Shown: positions 33,994 to 42,823 of the stretch, in pieces | How positions within the stretch are numbered: position 1 is the stretch's first letter | Layout of the letters: every line of letters begins with the position of its first letter | Origin: Bacteroidetes bacterium CG12_big_fil_rev_8_21_14_0_65_60_17 | GTDB taxonomy: Bacteria; Bacteroidota; Rhodothermia; Rhodothermales; UBA10348 | Length of the DNA stretch: 64,000 nt | Reading direction: 5' to 3' | NCBI GenBank assembly: GCA_002787815.1 | Contig: PCUY01000016.1 | Span: 89,802 to 153,801, forward strand | Position numbers and translations under genes: made by a program | The notes under the pieces: model-generated | Database searches by the model: none | What the model was told of the DNA's origin: nothing | What the model saw: the letters and a program-made list of their open reading frames with translations, nothing else

Positions 33994-35184
33994 ATGAATA
34001 TGTATTATGGATGTGTGGAATATGTGTACTGTGTATATATCCCGGAATTTCCGGCATGGGCGGCCCGGCAGGCTGGCGCTGCGGCGCCCGTCGTGGTGGT
34101 ATCGGGGGGGCGCGTTGTGGCCAGGGAACGTGTGCGGAGCCTCAGGAATGTGGTCCCCGGAGACCGTGCAGACCGCGTCAAAGGGGTCTGCGCATCGGCA
34201 ACGGTCTGTGTGCGTGACATACACACGGAAACTACGTGTTGGGAATCACTCTTGCGCCGCGTTCATGACCTGACCCCGTTCATGGAAACGACCGGCCCCC
34301 CCTTTCTTTTTTTCAGGCAGCCGGATGAGAGTGTGTTGCGGACGTGGATATCCGGAACAGGCCTGCAGGTCGGTACCGGAGAGGGGCGGGCCATGGCCCG
34401 GCTCGCCGCACTACGGGCTACTCCCGGACACGTACTCCGGGTCAGTCCCAACCGGGAGCAGCGCTTCCTGGATGGCTTTCATGTAAGGCGCCTGGCTGCT
34501 CTCGGCGTGCCGCCTGGGGTGACCGAACAGATGGAGCTCTACGGGCATATGGCATTGGGCTCGTTTCGACGGCTTACGCTGCGTCATCTCAAAGCCCAGT
34601 TCGGGAGGCACGGAGAATTTGTCCACAGCCTGATTCACCCTACTCCGGACAGCCCGATTACAACGTGGCGGCCACCGCCGTCGGTGGTGGCCGCCCATTC
34701 CTGGCCCGAATCCGTGCCTGCATCTGAACAGATGCTTCAGCCGGTGATTGGAGACGTGGTGGCCCGGGTCGTGGATGCACTGGGCGCACGGCGTACGCAG
34801 TGCATCGGATTGCTGCTGGACGTGGCAGAGGGCCCTCCGGGAGACCGGAGCGCACATTCCGTCATGCGTCGCCATATCCTGCAGGAACCCGTGCACAGGG
34901 CGGAAACCATACGACATGCCACCTGGCGCCTGCTCCGGGAGGTGATCGGGCCCGCCGGGTGTCACCTCGACGGCCTCCAACTGCACCTGGAGGCATTGCA
35001 GCAGCCGGCCGTGCACCAGAAAGATTTTTTCGATGCGCGGCCTGCTATCCGGAATGCGGTGCGTACCATACAGAAGCGGTATCCGGGCGTGCTGCGGAAA
35101 GTACGGCTGCGCCCGCATGCCGTGTTCGATGAAGACCGGACAACGCTTGAGTCCATTGAACCGGATGGTCCTTCGGACGACTGA
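33994..35184 (+). CDS. Y-family DNA polymerase-like protein, catalytically degenerate (ImuB-like); start could be 33994, 34000 or a downstream GTG
   Basis: VYCVYIPEFPAWAARQ...VVVVSGGRVVARE...ESLLRRVHDLTPFMETTGPPFLFF...GEGRAMARLAALRATPGHVLRVSPNREQRFLDGFHVRRLAALGVPPGVTEQMELYGHMALGSFRRLTLRHLKAQFGRHGEFVHSL parallels the Y-family palm/thumb pattern but lacks catalytic acids. Confidence 0.72.
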   Translation: MNMYYGCVEYVYCVYIPEFPAWAARQAGAAAPVVVVSGGRVVARERVRSLRNVVPGDRADRVKGVCASATVCVRDIHTETTCWESLLRRVHDLTPFMETTGPPFLFFRQPDESVLRTWISGTGLQVGTGEGRAMARLAALRATPGHVLRVSPNREQRFLDGFHVRRLAALGVPPGVTEQMELYGHMALGSFRRLTLRHLKAQFGRHGEFVHSLIHPTPDSPITTWRPPPSVVAAHSWPESVPASEQMLQPVIGDVVARVVDALGARRTQCIGLLLDVAEGPPGDRSAHSVMRRHILQEPVHRAETIRHATWRLLREVIGPAGCHLDGLQLHLEALQQPAVHQKDFFDARPAIRNAVRTIQKRYPGVLRKVRLRPHAVFDEDRTTLESIEPDGPSDD

Positions 35185-35192
35185 ATGAGTAG

Positions 35193-35801
35193 ATGCGCAC
35201 CAAACGCGACATAGTGACCGAATACCTGGTTCTGGCGGCGCAGGCCGGCGGGATGCAGGGCGAGCACGCCTTCGGGCAGATCATGCGCCTGTGGGATCGC
35301 CCCCTGCGCGCCTTCGTCTACCGACAGACAGGGCGGCAAGACACGGGCGACGACCTGCTGCAGGAAATCTGGCTTGCCATTGCGCAGGGGCTCACGCGAC
35401 TGGACGATCCCACACGATTCGCTCCCTGGGCCTATCGTATAGCCCGCAACCGGAGCATCGACGCCATCCGGAAGCAGCAGCACTACCGCCGCGTGTTCAG
35501 CACCCGGGAGCTGACCGGACAAGAGAACGGGGAGGCACCACGCATCGGTACGGGCACCGCCGTGGTACAGGAGAGCGACGATGGGAGAGACCGACCGGAA
35601 GACGATGTCCGGGCTCTGCTCACCAGGCTCCCCCTGGACCAGCGCCAACTGCTCACCATGCATTACCTGGATGAGTTCAGTGTCCGGGACATGGCCCTGA
35701 TTCTGGACATACCGGAGGGCACGGTCAAGTCACGTCTGTTCCATACGCGTCAGCACGTCAAAAAGTACATCGAGAAACAACAGAAAGAGGGACTCCCATG
35801 A
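35193..35801 (+). CDS. ECF-type RNA polymerase sigma factor
   Basis: QTGRQDTGDDLLQEIWLAIAQ...FAPWAYRIARNRSIDAIRK...TMHYLDEFSVRDMALILDIPEGTVKSRLFHTRQHVKKYI. Confidence 0.93.
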   Translation: MRTKRDIVTEYLVLAAQAGGMQGEHAFGQIMRLWDRPLRAFVYRQTGRQDTGDDLLQEIWLAIAQGLTRLDDPTRFAPWAYRIARNRSIDAIRKQQHYRRVFSTRELTGQENGEAPRIGTGTAVVQESDDGRDRPEDDVRALLTRLPLDQRQLLTMHYLDEFSVRDMALILDIPEGTVKSRLFHTRQHVKKYIEKQQKEGLP

Positions 35802-36211
35802 AGACCAACAGAAATACACATGCCACCGTAGATGACATCATCCGCAGTACGTTGACCGAAGAGGAGGGTCGGTTCTACGACGAATTGGGCGAACCCTCCT
35901 TTCTGGAGGACATGCTGAGCGTATTCAGGGGACGTCAGAGGTTCATGGCCGTACTGTCCTTCGTGTACACGTTCGTCTTTATCGGTATCAGCGTGTGGGC
36001 TGCCATCGAATTTTTCCAGGCCGGCGAAACCCGGTCCCAACTCCTGTGGTTGGGCGTCTTCCTGGGGGCCTTCCACGCTGTCAGCATGCTCAAGATGTGG
36101 TACTTCATGCAGATGAACCGCAACCACGTGATGCGCGAAATCAAGCGACTGGAATTGCAGGTGACGCACTTCCTGAGCACCGGGGAACACGACAGGGGTA
36201 CAGTTAGTTGA
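35798..36211 (+). CDS. DUF6768-like membrane protein, possible partner of the sigma factor
   Basis: ATGA overlap with sigma gene; two TM helices; MLKMWYFMQMNRNHVMREIKRLELQV. Confidence 0.8.
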   Translation: MKTNRNTHATVDDIIRSTLTEEEGRFYDELGEPSFLEDMLSVFRGRQRFMAVLSFVYTFVFIGISVWAAIEFFQAGETRSQLLWLGVFLGAFHAVSMLKMWYFMQMNRNHVMREIKRLELQVTHFLSTGEHDRGTVS

Positions 36212-36223
36212 TTAGTCAACTAA
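36204..36223. promoter_or_regulatory. Putative MarR-type operator TTAGTTGATTAGTCAACTAA (core TTGATTAGTCAA 36208-36219)
   Basis: Perfect 8-bp arms, 4-nt centre; same core as sites near 60406 and 60955. Confidence 0.65.
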
Positions 36224-36244
36224 AATAGCAAACCCCCTGTTACC

Positions 36245-36820
36245 ATGAGAGAAACCCAGTCCGATCTCGTGCATCCCCTGTTCGTTGAGCGCTGGTCCAC
36301 GCGGCAGTACAGTGACGCGCCCGTACCAGACGGGGACTTTGAAGCCATGCTTGAAGCCGCACGTTGGGCCCCGTCGTCCTTCAACGCACAGCCATGGCAT
36401 TTCGTGTACTCGGCTACACCTGAAGAGCGCGACCGGATTGCCGAAATCCTTGTGCCCGCGAACCAGGCTTGGGCGGACTCAGCGCCCAGGCTGGCCATCA
36501 TCTTCTCGCGCAAGCGATTCACGCACAATGACCGGGTCAATGGAAGTGCCGCATTCGATGCCGGAAGTGCCTGGGTTTCCTTTGCCCTGCAGGCGCACGT
36601 CATGGGCTACAGCGCCCACGCCATGAAAGGATTCGACCACGAAGCGGCCTTCGACATCACGGGTGTGCCCAAGGACGATTTTGATGTCATGTGTGTCCTG
36701 GCCGTCGGTCGCCCGGCCGAAGGAAATGAACCTGAATCCCGCAGTCCACGCAAGGAGAGGAGCGAGATGGCGACACCACTGGCATGGACCGTCAAACAGT
36801 TCGCGGAGGCCAGGTCATGA
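36245..36820 (+). CDS. Nitroreductase family protein
   Basis: FVERWSTRQYSDAPVPDGDFEAMLEAARWAPSSFNAQPWHFVY. Confidence 0.93.
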   Translation: MRETQSDLVHPLFVERWSTRQYSDAPVPDGDFEAMLEAARWAPSSFNAQPWHFVYSATPEERDRIAEILVPANQAWADSAPRLAIIFSRKRFTHNDRVNGSAAFDAGSAWVSFALQAHVMGYSAHAMKGFDHEAAFDITGVPKDDFDVMCVLAVGRPAEGNEPESRSPRKERSEMATPLAWTVKQFAEARS

Positions 36821-37530
36821 CCATCGAGCACATTCCTTCTGAAAGTCGCGGTCGGACGGACCTTGGCTGGCTGCGTTCCCGCCACTCCTTCTCGTTCGGG
36901 CAATACGCCGACCCTGCCCGCATGCAATACGGTGCACTCCGCGTGCTGAACGACGATGTGGTAGCTCCGGGTGCCGGCTTCCCGCGACATCCCCACGCGA
37001 ACATGGAAATCGTTTCCATTCCCACACGGGGGACACTCCGGCACGCGGACAGCATGGGCCACGAAGAAGACCTGCCGGCTGGCGACGTACAGGTCATGAC
37101 AGCCGGCCGCGGAATCGAGCATGCGGAGTACAACGCGTCGGATTCGGAAGACGTCGCGTTTTTCCAGATCTGGATCCGTCCGCGTGCCATGCACCTGAAA
37201 CCCCGGTATGACCAGACATCCTTTCCGCCCGACGCCATGGCCAATCGACTGCGGACCATCGTATCACCGGATGGGCGGGATGGTTCACTGGTCATGGAGC
37301 AGGACGCCCTGATCTCCAGGGGGCAGTTCTCCGAGCCCACGCACCTGCACCTCTCACCGGTCTTTGACGGCAACGGACTGTATATCTTCGTCGTGGAAGG
37401 GAGCGTGCGCGCGGCTCCACACGTGGCCGGCAGCCGGGATGCGCTCGCTCTGGCTCGTCCCGACAAGCCTGTCGAACTGGTCATTGCACCCGATACGGAC
37501 GTGCTCGTTCTCGACGTCCCGACACCGTAG
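36817..37530 (+). CDS. Pirin family protein
   Basis: DLGWLRSRHSFSFGQYADPARMQYGALRVLNDD; GFPRHPHANMEIVS; GDVQVMTAGRGIEHAEYN. Confidence 0.94.
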   Translation: MTIEHIPSESRGRTDLGWLRSRHSFSFGQYADPARMQYGALRVLNDDVVAPGAGFPRHPHANMEIVSIPTRGTLRHADSMGHEEDLPAGDVQVMTAGRGIEHAEYNASDSEDVAFFQIWIRPRAMHLKPRYDQTSFPPDAMANRLRTIVSPDGRDGSLVMEQDALISRGQFSEPTHLHLSPVFDGNGLYIFVVEGSVRAAPHVAGSRDALALARPDKPVELVIAPDTDVLVLDVPTP

Positions 37531-37546
37531 CATCAACAGGCCGTAC

Positions 37547-38044
37547 TTACGGCATCGTGACCGAAAAACGGTCCGAGTCCGGTGTGAAATAGAACGACCA
37601 CGTCTTTTCGCTCGGAAAGTGCTGCATCTGGACAATGTTCTTCTGGTCGTCGAAGGTCTCAAAGAGCAGCGCGTTCGTGATGTCCACGTCCGTGATCGGG
37701 GTAGATGCGGTGAACTCCAGCAGATACCACCACATGGGCTCCTTGCCGGACAGATCTTCGCCGGAAGCCCTGACAACCATACGGAGCGGCTGGGCGGCGG
37801 CTGCCACGCGCAGCCGCCGCCCAATATACGCCTGGGCAACCGAATCGGCCCGGGTCGTAGCCGCCAGCTCAAACTCCTCTCCATGCTCCGCCTGGATGGC
37901 TTCTACCAGGTCCTCCTGGAAAAACCTGATGCGCATGACCGCCGTCGTTCCTTCGACCGCCAGGCGGCCGTAGGACACATGGAAGTCGTGTGCCGACATG
38001 CTGGCCAGCAGGAAAAACAGGAGGAGGGTGGGTACGGCAGGCAT
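37547..38044 (-). CDS. DUF6702-like secreted protein
   Basis: Signal peptide; HDFHVSYGRLAVEGTTAVMRIRFFQEDL. Confidence 0.75.
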   Translation of the reverse strand: MPAVPTLLLFFLLASMSAHDFHVSYGRLAVEGTTAVMRIRFFQEDLVEAIQAEHGEEFELAATTRADSVAQAYIGRRLRVAAAAQPLRMVVRASGEDLSGKEPMWWYLLEFTASTPITDVDITNALLFETFDDQKNIVQMQHFPSEKTWSFYFTPDSDRFSVTMP

Positions 38045-38046
38045 TA

Positions 38047-40191
38047 TCAGCGGTTTTCGGCGGGCTCCGTTTCCACGTCAGGTGCCGTCCATGTATTGTC
38101 TTCCATGTCGATGTCGGCAAAGACCGCATTCGGATCGAGTTCAACCCGGGTCACCTTCCTGTCGGAGAAGAAGCCCTTGGTGAACTCGAGCTCATTGGCC
38201 CGCCAGACATCGGCCGGGAGGTCAAAAAAGTCCTCACTGCCATCTTCATACGTGACGCGCAGCTGCACGGGCATGATGAGCTGCCCTTCGTTCTCGATGC
38301 GCACGCGGTAGTAGAGTGCACCATGGTCGCTGCTTCCAAGCAGGGAGTCGGCGGCCTGCTCGGTCACGGAGGCCAGCTTCTGATCGTTGGCGTAGGTCGT
38401 GTAAAACCAGCCCCTCCAGAACCAGTTCAGGTTCTCACCCGATGCCTCCTCCATGGAGCGGAAAAAGTCGGCTGGTTGCGGATGGCGGAATGCCCAGCGC
38501 CGCGAATATTCCCGGAACGCGTCGTCGAACACGTCGGGCCCCATGATTTCTTCGCGCAGCATGACCAGACCCGTGGCCGGCTTGGCATAGCCGTTGTTGC
38601 CGAAGTTGTTCTGGATCAGATCCGACTCGGTCATGATCGGGACCTGTGCCGGGTTTTTCATGTAGTCGACAATCTGGGGGGCTGGTCCGCGTCGGGATGG
38701 GTACGTCCCGTCCGATGTCTGTGTCCAGATGTCGGTACCGTTGAATTTCTCGGCATAGCGCTGCTCCGCATAGTACTGCAGGAACGTATTGAGTCCCTCG
38801 TCCATCCATGTCCACTTGCGCTCGTCCGAGGCAATGATCATGGGTACCCAGTTGTGACCTACCTCATGGATGGTAACGCCGATCAGAGCCCGCTCCACGC
38901 CATCCGAATACGAGCCATCGGGGGCCGGCCTGGCCCCGCAGAAGGCGACCATGGGGTACTCCATGCCTCCAACCGGACCATTCACATTGATGGCTTTCGG
39001 GTAGGGGTACTTCAGGGACATGTCGCCATAGGACTCGAGCGTTACGATGCTTGCCCGCGTCGAGACCTTGTCCCAGAGCGGCATGGCACGACGGGGGTAG
39101 AGCGAATGTACCTTGATGATGCGTTCCTCATCCGGATAGGAATAGCCGGCAGCATCCCAGACGAATGTCTTTGAAGACGCCCATGCAAAGTCACGCACGT
39201 CATCCGCCTTGAAATGCCACGTCAATGTGCCGCTGCGGACCGGTCGGCTGGCAGGCTGCATGATCTCGTCCGGTCCGACAATGAAGACCGGTTCCTCGGA
39301 CGTGTAGGCCTGCTCCAGGCGGCGTTGCTGCTCCCCTGTCAGCACCTCATCCGGGTTCTGGAGCTCACCCGTCGCATCTACAATATGGTCCCACGGGACG
39401 GTCAGTTTGACGTCATAGGAACCGAAGTTCAGGTAGAATTCCCCGCGGCCAAAGAATTGCTCCGTTTGCCATCCGTTCACGTCATCATAAACGCTCATGC
39501 GCGGAAACCATTGGGCAACCACATAAAGCCAGCCGTCTTCCACGCGTTCCTTGGCACCGCGGCCGTTGTCCGGCATGAGAAACGACCAGTCAATCTCGAA
39601 CGACATCCGCTCGCCTGGCTTCAGTGCTTCGGGCAGCGAAATCCGCATAATGGTATCGTTTATGCGGTACTTGGCGTCGACAAGCCGACCGCCTGCTGCA
39701 ACGAGCTGCACGCGCGTAATGTCAAAGCCGCCATCGAACTTCTCGACGCCCACGAACTGCCGGAAGGCGGGGCTGATGGTCTCGGGAAGCGCACTTTCGA
39801 TGGCATACGCGCGGCTGTTTTCGAGCGAGCGCACGTTCTGGTCGAGCTGCACCCACAGGAAGGTCAGTTCATCCGGCGAATTGTTGTGATAGGTGATGCG
39901 CTCGCTGCCGGTAATCCGGTGCGTCTCGGGGTTCAGACTGGCCTCGATTACATAATCGGCGCGTTGTTGCCAGTACTGCGGGCCCGGCGCACCCGATGCT
40001 CCTCGGACGGGCGTGGCGTCTGGCCACGAGTCGATGGGCCGGAACATGGAATGATTGCCGCTGCGAACATCGCCGTCGACATTGCGCCAGTTCTGTGCGT
40101 TCGCCGACGGCGTTGCACACAGCCCGAGAATCAGGGCGAAGGAGAGAGCCAGTCCGGCTCCGCGGGAAAAGGTTGTAATCATGACAGGCAA
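38047..40191 (-). CDS. M1 family metallopeptidase
   Basis: TIHEVGHNWVPMIIASDERKWTWMDEGLNTFLQYYAE zinc motif. Confidence 0.92.
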   Translation of the reverse strand: MPVMITTFSRGAGLALSFALILGLCATPSANAQNWRNVDGDVRSGNHSMFRPIDSWPDATPVRGASGAPGPQYWQQRADYVIEASLNPETHRITGSERITYHNNSPDELTFLWVQLDQNVRSLENSRAYAIESALPETISPAFRQFVGVEKFDGGFDITRVQLVAAGGRLVDAKYRINDTIMRISLPEALKPGERMSFEIDWSFLMPDNGRGAKERVEDGWLYVVAQWFPRMSVYDDVNGWQTEQFFGRGEFYLNFGSYDVKLTVPWDHIVDATGELQNPDEVLTGEQQRRLEQAYTSEEPVFIVGPDEIMQPASRPVRSGTLTWHFKADDVRDFAWASSKTFVWDAAGYSYPDEERIIKVHSLYPRRAMPLWDKVSTRASIVTLESYGDMSLKYPYPKAINVNGPVGGMEYPMVAFCGARPAPDGSYSDGVERALIGVTIHEVGHNWVPMIIASDERKWTWMDEGLNTFLQYYAEQRYAEKFNGTDIWTQTSDGTYPSRRGPAPQIVDYMKNPAQVPIMTESDLIQNNFGNNGYAKPATGLVMLREEIMGPDVFDDAFREYSRRWAFRHPQPADFFRSMEEASGENLNWFWRGWFYTTYANDQKLASVTEQAADSLLGSSDHGALYYRVRIENEGQLIMPVQLRVTYEDGSEDFFDLPADVWRANELEFTKGFFSDRKVTRVELDPNAVFADIDMEDNTWTAPDVETEPAENR

Positions 40192-40212
40192 GTGTTTGAT
40201 GAAACCGGCCTC

Positions 40213-40809
40213 TCAGAACAGTATGGTCAGGGTGATAAGCACAACGAGCGCCGAGACAATAAGTCCCCACGTGCGGCGGCTCACCACGGCGGTTCGCGTA
40301 GCGGCTTCGGCGAGGACGAGTACCACCCCCAGAATCACGATCTGACCCACTTCAAGACCGATGTTGAAGGCAAGAAGCGGGAGCAGGAGACTCTCCTCAC
40401 CGCCGAGTACGGCGCGTAAAAAATTCGAGAAGCCGAGTCCATGGATGAGCCCGAAGGCCGCTGCAAGGACGTATTTGGCCTGCCAGACACGTCGCGATTC
40501 AATATCCGTCTCGCGCAGCTGTGGGTCCAGGACGGTTTCGCCGATATTCAGCAGGGCGGTTGTCAGGATGGTGAGCGGAATGAGGAACTCCACGAGGCCG
40601 GAGTCTACGCGCACCATGTCGAGTGTGGCCAGAGCCAGCGTGAGAGAATGGCCGAGCGTGAAGGCGGTAACGAGGATCAGGAGATGGCGCCACCGGTGGA
40701 GCGTGTAGAGCGCAGCAAGGGCCACAACGAACAGGATGTGGTCATAGCCCGAAAGGTCCAGGATGTGATCGAGCCCGAGCCGCAGGTAAACGCTGAAAGT
40801 ACTATTCAC
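40213..40809 (-). CDS. HupE/UreJ family membrane protein
   Basis: LGLDHILDLSGYDHILFVVAL; LVTAFTLGHSLTLALA; GLIHGLGFS. Confidence 0.9.
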   Translation of the reverse strand: MNSTFSVYLRLGLDHILDLSGYDHILFVVALAALYTLHRWRHLLILVTAFTLGHSLTLALATLDMVRVDSGLVEFLIPLTILTTALLNIGETVLDPQLRETDIESRRVWQAKYVLAAAFGLIHGLGFSNFLRAVLGGEESLLLPLLAFNIGLEVGQIVILGVVLVLAEAATRTAVVSRRTWGLIVSALVVLITLTILF

Positions 40810-40823
40810 GGGATGTGGCCGGG

Positions 40824-41324
40824 CTATTCAGGGGCGGGCCGTTCCGGACACGTGGCGGTTTCAACGGAGTAGGTGGCCTGTACCATGCGCCAAGCGCCGT
40901 CCTTTCTCAGGTAGGTGAAAACATCCGTGCCACAATGACTCAGTTCACCGTCGATATGGAAATCGTACGACGTCCAGACCATGCCCACGGGCCCTGCAAT
41001 GCGCACCTCGGGCTCGAACATGCGCTCGAGGAACCGGCCGCCCTGGTCTGCAATGCCTTCCAACATCGCGGAAAAGGGGCGCACTGTGGTCGATCCGTCC
41101 GCACCCGAAATATAAGCGTGGCCGCCGGGCAGTTGAATGGCGGCCATCCGCTCGGCATCCCCCTCGGCGAGTGCATCGAAAAAGTCCTGTGTGAGGGCGA
41201 TGAGCAATTCGGCATCAGGGTGGTGGGCATGGCCTCCATCCACCGGATCCTGTTGCGCCATTGCGAGCGGACTGATGAGGGGAGATGCGGCGAACAGCGC
41301 CAGGAGGGCAAGATGCAATTTCAT
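40824..41324 (-). CDS. SnoaL/DUF4440-like secreted protein
   Basis: Signal peptide; ALTQDFFDALAEGDAERMAAI...VWTSYDFHIDGELSHCGTDVFTYLRKDGAWRMV. Confidence 0.8.
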   Translation of the reverse strand: MKLHLALLALFAASPLISPLAMAQQDPVDGGHAHHPDAELLIALTQDFFDALAEGDAERMAAIQLPGGHAYISGADGSTTVRPFSAMLEGIADQGGRFLERMFEPEVRIAGPVGMVWTSYDFHIDGELSHCGTDVFTYLRKDGAWRMVQATYSVETATCPERPAPE

Positions 41325-42775
41325 CGGATGCGCACGACGTGTTTCATTTCCGGTGACGAGCCGATATCCATCAGTACAATATAATTGCCGGAGGCGGCAC
41401 GTGTGCCCTGCAGCGTGGTACCATCCCAGGTGAACGTGTGCTCTCCGGCCGGCAGTACCGTGGTGGGTTCGATCCGGAGTACGCGGCCGAGCACGTCGAT
41501 GACCTGGAAGCCGACGGGCTGAGCGCGGCTGAGAGTGAAGGGGAGCGTCACGCGGTCGGTGAACGGGTTGGGGTAGCCCTCTCCGATTTCGAATGCATCG
41601 GGGAGCGTGTTTTCCGCAATGACATCGGTGATGAGCGCGTCAAGTCCATTGAGCTGGTATACGCGCTGGCCGATGGCGAACGCTGTGGTGTCATCGACCA
41701 CGAGGAAACGGTTAATGTTGCCATCGAGTTGTCCCGTGCCTGTCAGCGTACTGAAGTGTTCGAGCTGTTGCCACGTATTGCCCCCGTCCGTTGTCAGCGA
41801 TGTCACGCCACGGCCGCCAGCCCAACCCACGTCCGCCGTTACGAACCCAATGCCCTGCAGCCCGGCGCGGCTGACGCTACCGTCGACTTCGATCGGGGAC
41901 CACGTCCGGCCGCCATCGGTGGTTTTGAGTATTTTGGCGGGCAGGCCATTGAAGTTGGATATGGTTTCGACGGAGATATAACCTGCGTCGGGTGTCGGGA
42001 ATGTGATCTTCCACCCCCACTCACCCTGGATGCCGGGGCCACGCGTACCCTCGTAGACGCGCTCCCAGGTCTCACCGCCGTCTTCCGTGCGGATTACGGT
42101 CACGTCGCCGTCGAGCGATGATACCGTACTCGTACCGCCCGTCGCAATCCCGGTCATGTCGTCAAAGAAGTACACATCGACGAGCGTGTCGGTAACGTCA
42201 TTGACGAATTTTGAATCCCAGTTCTGCCCGCCGTCCTTTGTTCGGACCACGACCGGCGCGCCAAAGAATGCGCCCACGCCGTAGACCACGTTGTCCGAGA
42301 CGGCTACCATGCCGCAGATTCCCGCCGGGTCCACACCCTGGATGCTGTCGGTGATGTTCAACCACGTCGTACCACCGTCGCGCGTCTCCCAGAGCGTACG
42401 CCCGTTGGTCAGTGTGCCTGCCCAGCCCACCTGGTCATTCGCAAACGCAATCGAGCGGAACGATGTACCGGGCTCGTCGAGCTGTATTTGCCAGGACAGT
42501 CCACCGTCCGCCGAATGCCAGATTTCACCATTGGCGCGGTGCACCATCCAGCCATGTGTGCGATCGGCAAAATCTATGTCGTCAAACCGGTCGGACGACG
42601 TGGAGGGGCCGAGTACAGGCCCGAACGGGACGGGCTCCCAGACAGGTACCGTCTGGGCAAGGGTCGCGCCGGGATGGGAGACCAGAGCCAGGGTCAGTGC
42701 GGCGAGGAGGAAAACGAGGGCCGGCGCTGCGGACGGGCGCCTGTCCCGCGTGGGTGAACCAGGCTGTGCCATCAT
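41321..42775 (-). CDS. YCF48/BNR-repeat photosystem-stability-like secreted protein with T9SS C-terminal sorting domain
   Basis: Repeated DGGxTW motifs; C-terminal YPNPFTDRVTLPFTL...GEHTFTWDGT...SGNYIVLMDIG...MKHVVRIR. Confidence 0.88.
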   Translation of the reverse strand: MMAQPGSPTRDRRPSAAPALVFLLAALTLALVSHPGATLAQTVPVWEPVPFGPVLGPSTSSDRFDDIDFADRTHGWMVHRANGEIWHSADGGLSWQIQLDEPGTSFRSIAFANDQVGWAGTLTNGRTLWETRDGGTTWLNITDSIQGVDPAGICGMVAVSDNVVYGVGAFFGAPVVVRTKDGGQNWDSKFVNDVTDTLVDVYFFDDMTGIATGGTSTVSSLDGDVTVIRTEDGGETWERVYEGTRGPGIQGEWGWKITFPTPDAGYISVETISNFNGLPAKILKTTDGGRTWSPIEVDGSVSRAGLQGIGFVTADVGWAGGRGVTSLTTDGGNTWQQLEHFSTLTGTGQLDGNINRFLVVDDTTAFAIGQRVYQLNGLDALITDVIAENTLPDAFEIGEGYPNPFTDRVTLPFTLSRAQPVGFQVIDVLGRVLRIEPTTVLPAGEHTFTWDGTTLQGTRAASGNYIVLMDIGSSPEMKHVVRIR

Positions 42776-42823
42776 GGGAAGGACCAGTGTACGTTATGGG
42801 TGTAACGGCCCCAATGTACACTT

